From assembly GCA_004525055.1 (NCBI GenBank), contig SPDF01000074.1, positions 1 through 7,124 of the forward strand: 7,124 nucleotides of DNA. The letters are read 5' to 3'. A model generated the notes under the pieces. That model was not told where the DNA came from. It saw only the letters and a list, made by a program, of their open reading frames with translations, and ran no database searches. A program made the position numbers and the translations under genes. Below are positions 5,602 through 7,124 of the stretch, in pieces (position 1 is the first letter of the stretch; each line of letters begins with the position of its first letter). The DNA is from Gemmatimonadales bacterium. GTDB lineage: Bacteria > Gemmatimonadota > Gemmatimonadetes > Gemmatimonadales > GWC2-71-9.

Positions 5602-7124
5602 CCCGGCTCCCTTCTCCGGGCCCACCCGACGGTACGCCTGGTACGCGCTCGCGCTCCTGGCGGTGCTGAAACTCCTCAGCTACGTCAACCGGAACGTCAT
5701 CTTTGCGCTCGTCCCCCCGATCGAACTCGACCTCCACCTCACCGATGCGCACATCGGGTGGATCGCCTCCGCGTTCGTCCTGCTCTTTTCCGTCGCCGTC
5801 TTTCCGTTCGGGGTCCTGAGCGACCTCCGCTCTCGCCGGGCGGTGGCCGGCGTGGGTGTGGTGATCTGGAGCGCCTTTGCCTTCCTTGCAGGATTTTCAC
5901 AGGGATTCTGGGGCCTTTTCATGACGCGGGCCGCGGTCGGGATCGGGACCGCCGCATTTACCGCCGCCGCTGCCTCGCTGGTGGCGGATTACTTCCCGGG
6001 ACGCCGTCGGGCACTGGCGATGGGCATCTTCTCCGCCGGGATCCCAGTCGGGGGCATTCTCGGGATCACCCTCGGGGGGCAACTCGAGGCGATCTACGGG
6101 TGGCGCATCTCGATGATGGCCGTGGCCGTCCCGGGCATTCTCCTCGCCGCACTCGTGGTGCGGCTGACCGATCCGAACCGCCCGCCGCCGGTCTACACCG
6201 TGCGCCAGTACTGGCGGCAACTGGAACTCGGCGCGACCGGCGCCTTCAAGGCGGCCTGGCCGCTCCTCCTCGGCGCGGGAGTCGGTGCGGTCGCCGCCTG
6301 GTTGCTCGACACGCGCTACGGCGCCACCTCGAGTCTCGATATCGCGGCGCTCGCCACCGGAATCGGACTCGGGCTGGCGGGAAACCTCGTCCTGCTGGTC
6401 CGGGCGAACCGCCGAAAGGAGGATGTGTTCGATTTCCTCCCGGCCGCAAGCATGACCGATGCGATCGGCGAGACGCGGGTCGCCGTCAACACCGTTTTCC
6501 GCACGCCGACGCTGAAATATCTCTTCGTCGGTGGTGCGCTCGTCGCATTCGGCGTGAACGGGCTGGTGGGATGGGCCCCCACGTTTATGTCCCGCACGCT
6601 GGGCCTCAGCGTGGCGCAGGGCACCCTGCTGCTCGGTCAGTGGGGGCTGCTCTCGGGGACGGCCGGCACACTTGCGGGTGGGTTCACCGCCGACTGGCTG
6701 GGGACGTACACCGGGCGCGCCCGGATGATCGTGTCGACGGTCGGCGTGTGTATCGGGGGACCGCTCGCCGTCTGGCTGCTGGCCGTGCGGGATCTCGGGC
6801 TGTTTGTGCCGGTGTTCGCGGCGTCGTTCTTCTTCCTGACGCTCTACAACGGGCCGGTCATCGCCGCGGTGTTCGACGTGGTGCCGGGCCGGATCGGCGC
6901 CACGGTGATGGGGGCCTACCTGCTCTTCATCCACGTCGCGGGCGACGCCATTGCGCTGCCGCTCGTGGGCATCCTCTCCGACCGGTTCGGCATCGACCGC
7001 GCCATCTTCATCCTGCCCGTCGCCGTCATCCTCGGTGGCATCGCGCTCTACTTTGGCGTCGGGACGGTGGTGCGCGACATGGCCTTCGTGGCCTCCAGGA
7101 CAACAGCCTCACACCCCGTCGAAG
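5591..7124 (+). CDS. MFS transporter, spinster-like, 3' partial
   Basis: Integral inner-membrane transporter of the major facilitator superfamily; 511 residues are visible and the frame is still open at the edge, probably near its C-terminus. GTG 5591 is the start: GGAGA at 5581-5585 is 5 nt upstream, and it overlaps the DHS-like gene by 11 nt. The first helix is about residues 16-40 (YALALLAVLKLLSYVNRN). Motif A is GVLSDLRSRR at 74-83, with a counterpart GGFTADWLG from 363. The region RAAVGIGTAAFTAAAASLVADYFPGRRR (R113 onward), GPVIAAVFDVVPGR and PLVGILSDRFG resemble spinster/Spns-type carriers, which move lysolipids or other amphipathic molecules. Residues about 218-270 contain two additional hydrophobic stretches (AAWPLLLGAGVGAVAAWLL and IAALATGIGLGLAGNLVLLV), suggesting about 14 helices. 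N33 and T120 stand where spinster proteins commonly have Asp and Glu. Substrate unknown; the context suggests export or import of the product or precursor of the upstream enzymes. Confidence 0.9.
   Translation, partial: MGASPAPFSGPTRRYAWYALALLAVLKLLSYVNRNVIFALVPPIELDLHLTDAHIGWIASAFVLLFSVAVFPFGVLSDLRSRRAVAGVGVVIWSAFAFLAGFSQGFWGLFMTRAAVGIGTAAFTAAAASLVADYFPGRRRALAMGIFSAGIPVGGILGITLGGQLEAIYGWRISMMAVAVPGILLAALVVRLTDPNRPPPVYTVRQYWRQLELGATGAFKAAWPLLLGAGVGAVAAWLLDTRYGATSSLDIAALATGIGLGLAGNLVLLVRANRRKEDVFDFLPAASMTDAIGETRVAVNTVFRTPTLKYLFVGGALVAFGVNGLVGWAPTFMSRTLGLSVAQGTLLLGQWGLLSGTAGTLAGGFTADWLGTYTGRARMIVSTVGVCIGGPLAVWLLAVRDLGLFVPVFAASFFFLTLYNGPVIAAVFDVVPGRIGATVMGAYLLFIHVAGDAIALPLVGILSDRFGIDRAIFILPVAVILGGIALYFGVGTVVRDMAFVASRTTASHPVE

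Larger units (their letters stand above)
1498..7124 (+). other. Predicted five-gene co-directional operon
   Basis: DUF481, PLP enzyme, LOG, DHS-like and MFS genes follow one another with spacings of +4, -11, +25 and -11 nt. No terminator-like hairpin with a T run lies between them; the 25-bp gap contains only an 8-bp palindrome, GTCCGGAC (4437-4444). Co-transcription is therefore likely. The gene set may continue past the right edge. Confidence 0.72.

Noticed and set aside
4264..5625. Long minus-strand open frame of 453 codons opposite the DHS-like gene
   Set aside because: It lies entirely antisense to the DHS-like gene and the end of the LOG gene, both with clear family motifs. Its translation is His/Arg/Gly-rich with no recognisable motif, as expected of a GC-rich shadow frame.
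5897..6934. Minus-strand open frame of 345 codons opposite the MFS gene
   Set aside because: The translation is dominated by Arg, Glu, His, Pro and Gly, the usual reverse image of hydrophobic helix codons in GC-rich DNA.

Overview
This is a high-GC bacterial window with tightly packed genes and no RNA genes, insertion sequences or CRISPR arrays that I can see. The DUF481-type outer-membrane protein points to a diderm (Gram-negative) bacterium. The base composition, GTG starts, gene types and the short GAGGACTGGGGAC intergenic repeat fit an uncultured soil or sediment lineage such as Gemmatimonadota or Acidobacteriota. That placement is an impression, not a demonstrated assignment.

Layout. 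On the minus strand, a 101-residue protein of unknown function (1365 to 1060) is followed closely by a type II NADH:quinone oxidoreductase (ndh), which runs off the left edge and lacks its C-terminus. The ndh reading frame has no good in-frame start. A well-placed ATG 12 bp after the upstream stop is out of frame by exactly one base, which suggests a single-base indel. The 132-bp divergent intergenic region (1366-1497) holds a two-copy 14-bp tandem repeat, a TATATT box placed for leaderless transcription of the small minus-strand gene, and a weak candidate promoter for the plus strand.

On the plus strand five genes run to the right edge with gaps of at most 25 bp: a DUF481 outer-membrane beta-barrel protein, a class V PLP enzyme (kynureninase / cysteine-desulfurase-like), a LOG-family phosphoribohydrolase-like protein, a bacterial deoxyhypusine-synthase-like protein with its catalytic lysine, and a spinster-like MFS transporter (3' partial). 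Two junctions overlap by 11 nt and one has a 4-nt gap, so translational coupling is likely.

The most interesting element is the last four genes together. A PLP enzyme, a nucleoside-monophosphate-cleaving-type enzyme, an aminobutyl-transferase homologue without an obvious eIF5A substrate, and a divergent exporter could form an uncharacterised pathway that makes and exports an amine- or polyamine-derived small molecule. Each family assignment rests on visible motifs; the joint pathway is inference. The transporter also looks unusual: it appears to carry an extra hydrophobic hairpin between its two halves and neutral residues where spinster-type proteins usually have acidic ones.
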